NCBI GenBank assembly: GCA_017591395.1
Contig: WEDG01002018.1
Span: 101,001-165,000, forward strand
Direction of reading: 5' to 3'
DNA: 64,000 nt
Source: Schistocephalus solidus
Taxonomy: Eukaryota; Platyhelminthes; Cestoda; Diphyllobothriidea; Diphyllobothriidae
Shown: positions 33,330 to 43,665 of the stretch, one piece after another
Layout: every line of letters starts with the position of its first letter
Position numbering within the stretch: position 1 is the stretch's first letter
Notes under the pieces: generated by a model
Seen by the model: only the letters and a program-made list of their open reading frames with translations
What the model was told of the DNA's origin: nothing
Databases searched by the model: none
Program-made: the position numbers and the translations under genes

Positions 33330-34280
33330 CCAGGTGGGGTTTCTCTGACGACAGCAACGCCACAGGCGGTGAAAGCGTATTGGTAGTGCCGATATGACAT
33401 TGTGACCGTCGGTTTCGATGAGGACCACCGTGTGCACCATAGCAGGGTGGTGTAGGAACGATGATTTGTGCCTGAATGATATTAGAGTGGTAGTAGACTT
33501 GCGCTGCATCCACCACACTCATATTCACCCTCCTGTACCCGATGTTATGACCGCGTCAGAAAGACCTGACGCGGGAATGGGCGCAGGTGGTTGGCGCGCC
33601 CGCAGTCTCCAAGGCATAACGCCACATCCGGATCGGATTGCACTGAGTGGGAATGCCATAGAGGCCAGCTTATGAAGGAGCCATTGCAGCCTGGCTATCA
33701 GACCACCAGTCAGCTACTCCGCACAAACACACTGGGCTGACTGCGCGGTCTGAGTGCAACTCATTTTAAAACCTTGCAATACACGGCGTTTAGTGCACCG
33801 CGACAGTCTTAGGCTGGGTTTACACGTGCAGCAGAGGAGCCACGTGGAGAAAGAGCCAAGAAACGCGCATGCCTACTACGTGAGAGATGTCGGCTGCGTA
33901 CTGGTCTTGTGTGATGTTGGACGTGGTCATGCGTGATGTAAGTGATGGTGGTGTGGCTGCCAGTGTTTTACCGCAGGTTTTTATGGCGGCAGATGTGGCC
34001 TGACAGGCCCATGCGGTGAGTGCATGGGCGGTGCGGACAGTGGTACTGCCCGCACGAGCGCTTTAGGGTCATTTTTGCTCTGGTCGTGTGCGTCGAATAA
34101 TCGGGACGTGCTAGGTGGGTTCGAACATCTTGGCTGTCTCGCATTCTTTTGAGTTTTGTGTCCTGGGTTCCACTGCTCCCAAAACCCAGCCTCTTCACTC
34201 CCACATAACAGTCACCAACTACCATTCCTTCCAGAGGAGCCGGAGAGAGGACAAGGTTGGATACGTGTGGCATATAGAAA
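33330..34280 (-). mobile_element. Zinc-finger-tailed LINE, diverged 3' fragment
   Basis: On the minus strand the frame 34273-33968 ends in YHCPHRPCTHRMGLSGHICR and HKNLR, the last finger of the LINE at 51700-56950 (there PHCSRTFIYRMGLLGHMRLH, DNLR). The following 3' UTR (33960-33330) shares landmarks with the other copies, such as the complements of GTAGACTTGCGCTGCATC and GCGCAGGTGGTTGGCG. This is the most diverged copy in the window. Confidence 0.7.
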
Positions 34281-35060
34281 TAGCGAGGTAATCAACTGTG
34301 AGCGGAAGGTGCATTTGAACGATGGGCACCCTTCTCTAGGGAGCAGTTGGCACCGCGTTTTGTTCTACAGATGCCTTCAGAATACTCGTGCTTTACTGTA
34401 GAACAGTTATTGGCCTTGGGATTTGGTCGCTGTTCTTGTCATTTTAAATTCACCGCTGTTTGGTGGAGGATCCTTGCTGCCTCCCTCAAAGCTGGAAAGT
34501 TGCTGTACTTCGTCAACTTCCATCCGTGTTGGCTTGAGAGGAAGCATTCCTTGAAATTCTTACGACTGTCTCGGAGGATTATAGGCAAATCCGTCCATAA
34601 TCGGAGGTCCCGACAGGAACTTGGTACCTTTCCTTCCATAATTTGCTGTCTGTGTGGCTGTCCAGGGCGCGAGAACTTACACAGTCGCCGAATCAGTAAG
34701 TAAGCGCGACGGCTACGGTCACCATAAGGTTCCATCTGCCTACTGTCAAATCGCTTTAACCCACCTACGGTTGAGTCCTGCCTATATGTTGCTTAATCAG
34801 ATTCTGACGAACAGTCATATTTGCTTGGCAAACATCGTCTCCAGTCTAAGACCTATCGCACAACGAGGCGTAACGGCTAAAATACACGACTGGTGCGTTT
34901 CAGTCGTTCGCTGCCAACAAGTTCGGCTTAGGTGCCACAACTTTGTACTTGCTTAGACTCGTTGCGGGTGTTATAACTACCGTGTTCTGCCAACTTTCGC
35001 AATTCGAGTTTTGTGTGGGTCTAGTAAATATTGACAAGAATCTATTTTTGCGCCTACAGG
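34281..35060. other. No gene recognised
   Basis: Overlapping frames exist on both strands at 34347-34735, but neither shows a domain. It may be intron of the candidate gene with exons at 32678 and 35061. Confidence 0.35.
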
Positions 35061-35149
35061 TGAAGTTCACTGAGAAAAAGTCTGCGCCAGGCTTTGCCGA
35101 TCACGTGTTCGTAGCCCTGCAGCCTGCCAAGCCAACGGCCGGTGGGTAG
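35061..35149 (+). CDS. Candidate terminal coding exon, unrecognised gene
   Basis: The acceptor CTATTTTTGCGCCTACAG precedes GTGAAGTTCACTGAG. Only one phase stays open and gives VKFTEKKSAPGFADHVFVAL then QPAKPTAGG and a stop. The composition looks protein-like, and both other phases stop almost at once. The phase does not join directly to 32678-32808, so at least one middle exon would be needed if they belong together. Confidence 0.35.
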
Positions 35150-35555
35150 AAGACCAAACAAATGCAGACACGTTCATCGGGAGGTGAATGTATGTGTCTT
35201 GAGGTCTGTAGTGGCGACTAAAAGCATTCATTTTCAGGTACTTATGTGCTAATGAGTGCAAGATTAGCGGGACGATCTTTGTTGCGTTCAAAAGAGATTG
35301 CAAGTGGCTCAGAAGGTCGTGGATGTGTCCACCAAGTCGAGAGTCAGCTGGTGCTGTTGTGTTTGTCCGTACGAGCCGTGTTCGACTGCAGCCAATCGTG
35401 AAGGCTGAAATATCGATTGGCCTCATGGTATCTGTAGGCTGAGGGCTCAGTCACACGCAGCGCAGGGACTGGTGCTCTATGGCTGTTGCCATACCACCTT
35501 CAGTGTACAGTCGGTGAACAAGCTTCGGTTCAATGACCGAAATGGTCCCACAAGG

Positions 35556-36130
35556 GCTGGAAAAGTTGTCCTTCGCCAAACAGCCACCGATCGTTTGGCA
35601 CCGTTACGTGGAGGACACGGTTGCTATCGTTAAGAGGTACAGGCTTTAGAGTATCCATAACCGCCTTAAATCAATCTTCCCTGGTATAAAATTTACGATG
35701 GAAGATGAAAAATATAAACAGCTGCCGTTCTCTGATGTGCTCCTTAGATGGAATTCCAACGGAAAAATAGCAATGGTCTACATGAAGACGACGAGCATTA
35801 ACCGCATAGATTATTGATTTTCACAGCAACCATCCGATGACTCAAACAGGAAGCTGCATGAGAACAGTGTTAAAACGAATCCAGACTAACTACAGCAACC
35901 TGGCGGAAAAAAGCATGTGAGGCCTGATAGCTCCGTGACCAGTTCAAGCGGGACAGCTATCCGAAGGCCTTCATAAACCGATGCGTACCAGGGCCCAACC
36001 AGAAACGGCACCTATGTTTTGGCATGCGCTGCGGTAATAGGTGTCGAAATTGCACACCGCCCCAAAATCACCACGTGCAGCAAGACCACGAGACTGAGCA
36101 GGTTGTTTAAGGAGCGTGAAGACTCACTTT
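35556..36130 (+). pseudogene. Penelope-like reverse transcriptase fragment
   Basis: Plus-strand residues LEKLSFAKQPPIVWHRYVED and TVAIVKRY are followed, after a stop at 35647, by LKSIFPGIKFTMEDEKYKQL and PFSDVLLRWNSNGKI. This is the PLE palm, with YVED in place of YVDD, and the following LPFxDVLL motif. It differs in sequence from the PLEs at 17 kb and 38 kb, so it is a third lineage or a very old copy. Downstream residues to about 36130 are not clearly assignable. Confidence 0.7.
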
Positions 36131-37359
36131 TGGCGTGAGCCCAAGATGGGATCGGAGGATTGATTGTCGGCAAAGAGGCCGGTCTCTCCTTACATTCTCA
36201 AACGCTGTTCGCTGTCCCCGCAGTTATCATCGCCGCATATTGTATCATTGTCTCCCGCTCAATGTCAGTATGCCGTCGTCCTAACCCTGCACTTGCCCAC
36301 AGCGCGGCACTCCCCACCGGTTATCTAACGGACCTGAGAGGACTCCCCCACTCCATATGGCGCATGTCTACATGTAACATTCCTTTTTATATTTTATATT
36401 GCATCCCTGTATGCATTTATACGTTTCTTACTAGAAGATCATGTTTCCAACATTCCTGCTCTTTCTTCTAATGACCGCTGCATTTACGTGATCAGCATGG
36501 TGCTTAACGACTCGGTTCAGTACTTGCACCAACTAAAACGACTACAGGTGTTTTGCTCGTCCGCGTGTGTGTTTCAAGCTCGAAGTCTTCGACCGCTACA
36601 GGGTTTAATGTAATGCATGCCGTGCCTAAAATGTCCTCGGTACTACAGAAGGCAGACTGAACGCATGCTTGAATCGCGTATACATGAACATAAGCTGGCT
36701 GTGAGGCGGGGAGACGGATGATCAAGAGTGGCTCTCCGCACCTATAAAACGGATAACGGCCGCGAATATAATCGTCCACGTCAGAAGCAAGACAAGCCAC
36801 AAATAGATTTAAGCCTAGGCCTCTCATGGTAACTCAGTCAATCGATATATCGATCTGGCGCTGGCATACAGAGTCTTGCGCAGTCACCTCCGGACTGGCG
36901 TTACTGATGCTTGATTGGCCCCTTACCCCTATCAAAGCTGGTTTTTATTGTAACTAGTATCTCAGACGACGAAAGCCCAGATAAAGATACGATTCTGTCG
37001 AGTGGACAGCCTTCGTCGGCTTACTTGCACACACTCCTGGAATGCGAACACTGGCCTCAATTAGTGACCATTCATATGTAATTTCAACGGAAATTAGGAG
37101 CTGCATTTTCAATTAGAAACGATTACTTGGGTTGAGTTATAATACTGATTATGATGCACTATAATCTTCCAATATTTCATCCATGCCAGGATGCCAGCTT
37201 TTGAATGTACTTCTTTTCGGCCGCTTACTCATACCGCAGTCAGATAAAAAATAACTAATTATGTGATGTGCATTTTCAGTTGATTTTCGATTTCCTTATA
37301 AATTCAAATATTTGGACTGTTTTAGAGTAGCAAAAATTCCCATTGAAAAATTCAAATGA
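36131..37359. other. No gene recognised
   Basis: Open frames of about 100 codons at 36160-36471 (+) and 36504-36827 (-) show no domain or splice support. Confidence 0.4.
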
Positions 37360-37368
37360 CAATTTGGC

Positions 37369-37402
37369 GAGCATACGTTAGCTTTCGATAAGTTCTCATC
37401 AG
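37369..37402 (-). ncRNA. Hammerhead-ribozyme-like core beside the PLE
   Basis: On the minus strand CCTGATGAGAACTTATCGAA then AGCTAACG gives CTGATGA, a short spacer and GAAA. It lies just beyond the 3' side of the PLE ORF on the same strand, where such motifs sit in PLE pseudo-LTRs. The helix between the two halves would be only about 2 bp, so the fold is weak. Confidence 0.35.
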
Positions 37403-37429
37403 GCCTTTACATTTATATCACTGTGTAAC

Positions 37430-39090
37430 TTAGTCAAATATGCGGGTAAGTTGAACAAATTGAACGGTTGTCAGGGTGGGGGGAGGGAGGGGGAAAGAAA
37501 CAAAATTGCGGTCCGTTTTCTCATTATCGTCACAGAAATGGCGGCCGCTGGGTCGGGTAATTAGATGCGGGCAGCTAACTTGGTGGCTTTCGGCCCCGGT
37601 AATTGCGGTGCCTCTATAAAGTTCCTTTGAGTGCACAGGACCAGTTTGAGTAGCCTGATTGCAGCTGCTTCTGCCGTAGCCAACAGACGCTGTCCAAAGA
37701 ATTTTGAAAAGGGTTAAGGGGACCTTGTAAATTACCCAGAAGGCCTCTTTGGTATTGACTCGATGGGCTGTGTATATCACATGCGCGAGGAAAGAGCTGC
37801 TTATGCTCTTATTCTGCCCCTATCCTAACCATGCTGGAAGGTGTTCTCGTACTCCTTTGGACAAACGCCGGCTAGTGCAGCCAATATATTCTGCCTTAAA
37901 GGAGCAGGTGAAAGAATAAATGCACATTATGGTGGTCTGGGCTGGCAGTTTGTCCTTGTCCCCTCCGTAGAGGATGGGAGTAGTCGAGACCAGTACATAC
38001 GCATCAGCTGCTGGAAAGGTGCTTGACACAGCTTGGCTTAGGCGCCTTCGTAGGAGTTCACTTGCTGCGTCCCCTTGAAATGGGACCCTGATGAATAATT
38101 GTTTCTTGGTTGCCGTTAGCAACGGCAGCTTTAGTGGTATTTCGGTAATATTCTTAGCAATAAATCTATCTGGATATCCATTCTGCCGAAAAGTGCTTTC
38201 TACAACCTTAAGCTCTTCGTCAATGCTATCGGCCGAGCAGATCCTTTTCGCCCTTTGTATCAGACAGCGCACTAAATTACACTTAAAGTTCAGATGTACA
38301 AAACTCCCAAAGTGGGTGTATTGTTCGAACCATGTCTTCTTACGATAGACACTACGTCGAATACTCCCGTTAGGCCTTCTACTCAGAAGTACGTCCAGGA
38401 AAAGGAGCGATCCGGATTGTTCCTCTTTCAGTGTAAATTTGATTGACGGGTGCGCCTGATTTATGGTCTCCATTACAGTTGAAATGTCCATTTGTTCAGA
38501 TGCAACCGCAAAGATATCATCCACGTAGCGCCCATAATATTTTAGACGATTTATCTGCGGACAAAACTGTAAAGTTTCCAGCTTGCCGATGAAAATATTC
38601 GCCAGAATTTGGCTAAGAGGTGAGCCCATAGCTATTCCGTCTATCTGTCTGTACAAGTTGTTGTTAAATAGGAACTGCACGTTCAAGGTACATTTTACTA
38701 ACAGTTCCTTGAGCGCATTCACTGATATTCCTATATCTTGTTGGCTGGAAGTAAGGAATTCACAGATGTAGTTGACTGTCTCCGTGACTGGCACATTCGT
38801 AAAAAGAGACGAGACATCCAGTGAAAACATCGTCATGCCGTTCAGGTCGAGGTCTTTCACGCCTTCAATGAACTCAAAAGTATCTCTGTAGCTATGTGGC
38901 ACTAGCTGATCCTATATGGGCTTAAGTTTGGCCGCTAACAATTTTGCTATCGCATGGTACGGCGAGTTCCTAATATCTAGGATGGGACGAACGGGCACAC
39001 CCACAGCAAGGTGATGTAGTGACGGTGACATGCGCGTGGACGTCAAATTATTAACCAGAAAGAACTGTAGTCCTTGAACTTTGCCGCGGG
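37430..39090 (-). mobile_element. Penelope-like retroelement, 5' truncated
   Basis: The minus-strand body begins inside the N-terminal reverse transcriptase region (PVRPILDIRNSPYHAIAKLL near 38990-38930), continues through a 360-codon ORF (38902-37820) and ends with an out-of-frame endonuclease tail (IYTAHRVNTKEAFWVIYKVP, about 37779-37720). At about 39085 it abuts the 3' end of a zinc-finger-tailed LINE, so its 5' part was lost or replaced. Few inactivating changes are visible, making it the best preserved PLE in the window. Confidence 0.88.
37820..38902 (-). CDS. Penelope-like reverse transcriptase with partial GIY-YIG endonuclease
   Basis: This 360-codon frame would copy RNA into DNA and nick the target. 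Residues 25-34 (MFSLDVSSLF) carry the first catalytic aspartate, 89-96 are GIAMGSPL, and 124-132 (GRYVDDIFA) hold the intact YVDD. A LLFLDVLLSRRPNGSI segment follows the palm. The C-terminus (EYIGCTSRRLSKGVREHLPA) is the beginning of the GIY-YIG nuclease, which a stop cuts short; the rest continues in another frame downstream. Upstream residues continue past a stop at about 38917. The first M shown is internal to the domain, so this is an open fragment of a longer ORF, not a complete gene. Confidence 0.88.
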   Translation of the reverse strand: MPHSYRDTFEFIEGVKDLDLNGMTMFSLDVSSLFTNVPVTETVNYICEFLTSSQQDIGISVNALKELLVKCTLNVQFLFNNNLYRQIDGIAMGSPLSQILANIFIGKLETLQFCPQINRLKYYGRYVDDIFAVASEQMDISTVMETINQAHPSIKFTLKEEQSGSLLFLDVLLSRRPNGSIRRSVYRKKTWFEQYTHFGSFVHLNFKCNLVRCLIQRAKRICSADSIDEELKVVESTFRQNGYPDRFIAKNITEIPLKLPLLTATKKQLFIRVPFQGDAASELLRRRLSQAVSSTFPAADAYVLVSTTPILYGGDKDKLPAQTTIMCIYSFTCSFKAEYIGCTSRRLSKGVREHLPAWLG

Positions 39091-39770
39091 AACACGACAG
39101 TTCGACCGTCGATTTCGACGAGGCCCACCGTATGCTCCACACCAGCTGGTGCAGGGACGGTAACTTGCACGTGAATTAGTTTTAAGTGATAGTAGCCTTG
39201 CGCTGCAGCTAACGCACTCTCCTCCTCCCCCACCTGAGCCCGATGTCAAGACAGAGTCAAGAAGACCGGAGATTGGAGAAGGCGCAGGTGGCTGGCGCGG
39301 CCGGAGCCGTCCCTGGGTGTACCACTACACCTGGCTCGGATCCCACGGAGTGGGAGTGCCATAAAGGCAACATTAAAATGGAGCCACTGTAGCCTCACTC
39401 TCAGTTCGGCAGTCAGTCACTTCGCCCAAAACACACACTGGGTTGACCACGCGGTCCGAGTTATCCCCGTCAGTTTAGAACCTTCAAGGCCACGGCTTTT
39501 AGCGCACCCTGATAGTTTCAAGCGCATCATATTTTTTATGGTAAGGAAAAATGTGCTGAGCCGTCGAACTCACTCTCTCCCCCACCCCCAGCATCAGGTC
39601 ACCGTCCGAGCCGGCCCGTTGTCTAATGCGAAAGTGGGCGCATTGGCTGACAGGTTGGCGTACCCGTCTTCGCGTGCCACAACACGACCTGGCCCTCTTA
39701 ATGTGCATACCAGGGATAAGAAGAAGCTATCGCTGCTCACGCAGTCCTGGAAGGATGCGGAGTGGTAAAC
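39085..39770 (-). mobile_element. Zinc-finger-tailed LINE, 3' UTR only copy
   Basis: This stretch matches the 3' UTR at 51700-52490 and 57096-57850 in the same orientation. Landmarks on the plus strand are CGACAGTTCGACCGTCG at the 3' end of the element, CACTCTCCTCCTCCCCCACC, GACAGAGTCAAGAAGACCGG, CCACGCGGTCCGAGTTAT and GCATTGGCTGAC. It is 5' truncated, as LINE copies usually are. Confidence 0.82.
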
Positions 39771-41860
39771 CGGTGGTAGCAGCCCTTTTATATATATGTG
39801 TGTGATGGGGCTGTTGCCGTCGCCGATCCTACCAGTGTGTATGGACGTGTTTGCACTGATAATTGAGCACATATGCGGATATTACTATTGTGTGTTAGTG
39901 TTTAAAAAAACTGGCAGATACCGACGGTCTCAGGGCTCGAACGTCTCTTTCCAGACAGACTTGCGTCAACCAATATTCAGAATCTACGAACTCCGCCACC
40001 AACGAGTGACCACAGCGAACTTCAGCCGCCAATTGTAGATCAGAACAAGAGCAGCACAACCCTTGGTTGCAACACATATAACCATACGAACGCACCGTGT
40101 ACCGGCAAGTGCAAACCCGTGACGGTTGCCAAGCCTGAGGAGATTAAGAGCCTACAAGAACCCTTTAGGGTCAACCGTCTGTTCATGCAGACTGCAGTTG
40201 AACGCCTGGAATGAACTGACGATCCTCACCAGACCAGCTCATGGCTAAGCATCGCGTAAGCGAAATGTGTCTCCGACACCCCGGAATAGGAGTTACGCGC
40301 TGACTGAACACACATTTGTGAGGTTCTGTGGCTGAAGGACCCTCATCTCACCCCCCTCCAAGAGGGGGAGTCAGTTGTTGTGTACAGAATAAGCGCAGCC
40401 GCAGATGAGAAAACTGCCTCTGGGCAATCAGCCAACACAGATGCACAAAAATCCTTTAGCTGTTTGGAGGTTTCACCCAAAGTCGGAGATCAAACTCCGT
40501 GCGTAGATGGGTCGTATCTTCAACTTTGATGTTGTTATTGCAGCACCTTCATGCCCGGATGCCAGTTGAGAGGATAGGGTATCCTGTAAACAACTATCAC
40601 AGAACGGGTCGAAAGAAGTTTGGCAACCAGAAGAGGGCACGTCCGTGCCGCGAGGGCGGCGTCCCCAAGTGTGAGACAGTGGTGAGGCCATGCATGAGTC
40701 AACCTTGAGTGCGATTGGCCAGTTTGGATAGCCGGGATTAGCGAGGAACAGACGGCCACTTGTGGGCACGTGCACGTAATTGCGAGAGGTTCAGCTTATC
40801 AACATACGTCCGGAGTTTGACCACTATAAGTGCTCCCTTCCCAGACCGGCGTTTGGGGGAAAAATCCGAATTGAGGAAGACTATTTAAACTGAGTGAATG
40901 AGGTGCGTATCAATGGTAGTTTCATGGGCAGCCTGGGCGGCTGCAGCTGTCAGGACGAAGCCAGATTGAAAGGACGGCTGAGGAAAGCCGGTAGTTGGGT
41001 TATTGAGTTGCACGTCGTCGGAAATTCTGTATGCCATGTGGGTATTTGCTGGGTTGAGTGAAAATTTACCGCTGGTAGTCGATGATATCTGATACTGAAT
41101 GTCTTTGTGAGTCCCGAGGGCGACGATCGCCCGTAAACGTGGTTGCAGATGACCTGGAGGTCAACCGACCGTTAAGTCAACTTCCACATGTTTGTATCGT
41201 AACTAGCCTTCTATGGAGGCAGTCGAGGATTCAGACCGCTGGGTTCTCCGGTTATCAACGAATAGTGGGCCACAGAGAAACGTGAATTTTGTCGTACTCA
41301 TGGTTCTCATGAGTTATTTATTCTCCATGCCTAACACTTCAACCGTCACGAACGACAATGTTCCCCGTGTTCCCCAAAGGCTTGATAGGTGTGGGCGGTA
41401 GCTTTTGCCTGAACAGTTTAGTGACTTGCGCGGCATCTACCTCACTTTCTCCTTCCTCACCACAGATATAATCATTATACAGGGAGCTGGCTGTTAAGCT
41501 GGCAACGAGCAGCAGTGGATGCATTGATTGAAATGGCCTTCCAGCCAGCAACTGGGCGGTTTAAGGTGCCTGTTTGGTTCCCATACTGACCGCCAGTGAT
41601 GCTCATGAAACTGCGTTCCGTGCTTGCCTTCGGGGCCCTAAAATACGCTTAAATAACCTCGGCGTGGAAGCCTGCACTTTCATAGTTTACATCATAAACT
41701 ACTGTCAATATTGAGGCGAATAAGGTCAACCAGACTCCAAAATTGATTTGTGAATTCGGTCAGGACCGCATGTAGCGAATTGGAGGACAGGCTACATGAC
41801 GATGTCTCCTATAACGCCATCAAATTCCACCCTCCACCCCTTGCATGTATATATATATAT
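39771..41860. other. No gene recognised
   Basis: Several frames of 60-100 codons occur on both strands (for example 40473-40775 -), without domains or splice support. GC content is higher than in the first 10 kb. I see nothing I can name. Confidence 0.45.
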
Positions 41861-42080
41861 TGGGTATAATTGGCTGATGACGGCTAATAAGCCAGAAATG
41901 GCCATTCCGGTCTCCCTTGTCTTTGTCGGTTCCACTCCATCATAAGCTACACGTCGCTATGCGACCGCCTGCGAGGGCTCTAGTCTGAGCTCCAGGGCAC
42001 AACGGAACATACATGTTCCTTAAGCAGATCGGTGAGCCCCAGACTATCATCATATTCCCGATCACAACTGACAAAACAAC

Positions 42081-42150
42081 GAGCCCGTGGCTCAATCGTA
42101 GAGCGTTCGACTCAAATACCAAAGGTCGCGGGTTCGAATCCCAGGTGTAC
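42081..42150 (+). repeat. tRNA-like SINE head with A and B boxes
   Basis: GCCCGTGGCTCAATCGTAGA gives an A box and GGTTCGAATCCC a perfect B box of the RNA polymerase III internal promoter. The anticodon stem does not pair, so it is not a functional tRNA. Confidence 0.75.
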
Positions 42151-42381
42151 CCCACTTGGGATTGGGTATGACTGTCTGATGACGGCTAATAAGCCAGAAA
42201 TGGCCATTCCGGTCTCCCTTGTCTTTGTCGGTTCCATTCCATCATATGCTACACGTCGCTATGCGACCGCCTGCGAGGGCTCTAGTCTGAGCTCCAGGGC
42301 ACAACGGAACATACATGTTCCTTAAGCAGATCGGTGACCCCCACACTATCATCATATTCCCGATCACAACCGACAAACAAC

Positions 42382-42450
42382 GAGCCCGTGGCTCAATGGT
42401 AGAGCGTCCGACTCAAATACCAAAGGTCGCGGGTTCGAATCCCAGGTGTG
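42382..42450 (+). repeat. tRNA-like SINE head with A and B boxes
   Basis: This is the second head of the array, with TGGCTCAATGGTAGAGC (A box) and GGTTCGAATCCC (B box), nearly identical to 42081-42150. It sits 39 nt upstream of the next GATTGGGTATGACTGGCTGA core. Confidence 0.75.
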
Positions 42451-42534
42451 CCACACTTGGGATTGGGTATGACTGGCTGATGACGGCTAATAAGCCAGAA
42501 ATGGCCATTCCGGTCTCCCTTGTCTTTGTCGGTT

Positions 42535-42536
<2 letters not shown>

Positions 42537-42587
<51 letters not shown>
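42537..42587. repeat. (TA)n microsatellite
   Basis: About 50 bp of uninterrupted TA units begin inside a SINE core and end beside a PLE terminus. Confidence 0.95.
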
Positions 42588-42589
<2 letters not shown>

Positions 42590-42622
42590 ATGTGAAAAGA
42601 AGGCATCCCAAGAAATAAAGTT

Positions 42623-42830
42623 GAAGTTGAATACGTTCTATGGGAAATGGAGCTTTATTGTGTAAATTTTCAACACCGGTTCTCCGGGTCGTCGTCAGAC
42701 GCAGGCGGGTAGCAAATGTGGCAAAAACAGTTGACATCGTAATCACGCGAAAAAATCGATACTGGCGTGAGCATTGGCGTGAGCATTTCCCATAGAACGT
42801 ATTCAACTTCATATATATATATATATATAG
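42623..42830 (-). repeat. Penelope-like terminus framed by a perfect 27-bp inverted repeat
   Basis: Arms 42623-42649 and 42784-42810 are perfect reverse complements (GAAGTTGAATACGTTCTATG and seven more bases). Between them is a PLE-type terminus with a hammerhead-like core at 42662-42698. (TA)n runs lie on both outer sides (42537-42587 and about 42811-42829). No PLE coding sequence is attached. Confidence 0.8.
42662..42698 (-). ncRNA. Hammerhead-ribozyme-like core in PLE terminus
   Basis: The minus strand reads CTGACGA, then a stem-loop with inner helix CCGG-AGAA-CCGG, then GAAA. Against the related terminus at 17069-17102 (CTGG-GGAA-CCAG), a U-A pair has become C-G, which supports a selected helix. 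CTGACGA differs from the consensus CTGATGA by one base, so this copy may no longer cleave. Confidence 0.45.
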
Positions 42831-42837
42831 GGAATAT

Positions 42838-43445
42838 CGAGGGGCCAGGTCACGCTATGGCGCGCGAAGACAGGTTTACTGGTCCTGTCAGCCAATGCAC
42901 CCCCTCCCGAATCAAACAACTGACCGGCTCGGACGGTAGTCTGATTGTGGGGGTGGGAGAGAGAGAGAGTGAGGCTGACAACTCATCGGATTTTTCCTCA
43001 TCATACACAATCTGAGAAGCTTGAAACTATCTTGGTGTGCTAGAAGCAGTAGCTTTGACGGGATAACTCGAACCGCGTGATCAGCCCAATGTGTGTTATG
43101 TGTGAAGTGGTTAACTGGTGGACTGAGTGTCAGACTGAAATGGCTCCGTCTTAACTTGGCCTTTATGGCACTCCCACTACGTGGGATCCGTGCCAGGTGT
43201 GGTGGTACACTCAGGGGTGGCTCCGGCCGCGCCAGCCACCTGTGCCCTCTCCAATCTCTGGTCTTCTTGACTCTGTCTTGACACCGGGCTCAGGTGGGGA
43301 GGAGGAGAGAGTGCGGTAGCGATAGGCTACTATCACTTAAAACTAATTCACGCGTAAGTCACCGTCCCTGCACCACCTGGTGTGGAGCATGTGGTGGATC
43401 TAGTCAAAATCGACGGTCGAACTGTCGTGCGTGTGTGTGTGTGTG
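42838..43445 (+). mobile_element. Zinc-finger-tailed LINE, 3' UTR only copy (inverted)
   Basis: This is the reverse complement of the 3' UTR copies at 39085-39770 and 51700-52490. Landmarks are GCCAATGCACCC, GACTGAGTGTCAGACTG, GTCTTCTTGACTCTGTCTTG and ATCGACGGTCGAACTGTCG, then a (GT)n tail at about 43430-43444. The element therefore ends in a short GT repeat. Confidence 0.82.
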
Positions 43446-43665
43446 GACCAGGCGTGCGAGGCACGTGTATTCGGGCTTTTTTATTCTGTCAGCCACTGCG
43501 CCCGATCACGACTCCGGTCTTATCAGGTGACAAGACCGGAGGGCGGAAGATACTACGCAAGTCCACTATCACTGCCAAGCGCGCAAGTCACCGTTATACG
43601 CGCATTCAGCCGTGGGGCACAGTGTAGACCTCGAAATGGACGGTCGAGATGCCACAGAGACGAGT
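43446..43665 (+). mobile_element. Zinc-finger-tailed LINE, diverged 3' end fragment
   Basis: Immediately after the (GT)n tail comes a second, more diverged piece of the same 3' end: GCGCAAGTCACCGTTATACG, GTGTAGACCTCGAAATGGAC and GGTCGAGATGCC correspond to the last 100 bp of the preceding copy. Only about 200 bp can be aligned. Confidence 0.5.

Larger units (their letters stand above)
41861..42536 (+). repeat. Tandem array of a tRNA-derived SINE
   Basis: TGGGTATGACTG(G/T)CTGATGA-type starts occur at 41861, 42163 and 42464, a period of 301-302 bp. Each unit has core CCATTCCGGTCTCCCTTGTC, then a GC-rich tail with CGCTATGCGACCGCCTGCGA, then a tRNA-like head that leads into the next core. Units 1 and 2 are almost identical, so the duplication is recent. 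The third unit is cut by a (TA)n run. Confidence 0.88.

Noticed and set aside
36160..36827. Plus- and minus-strand frames of about 105 codons
   Set aside because: No domain, splice support or similarity to repeats in the window; length is within chance at this base composition.
42032..42665. Plus-strand frames containing SNPRC-type peptides
   Set aside because: They are translations of the tRNA-derived SINE array, not proteins.
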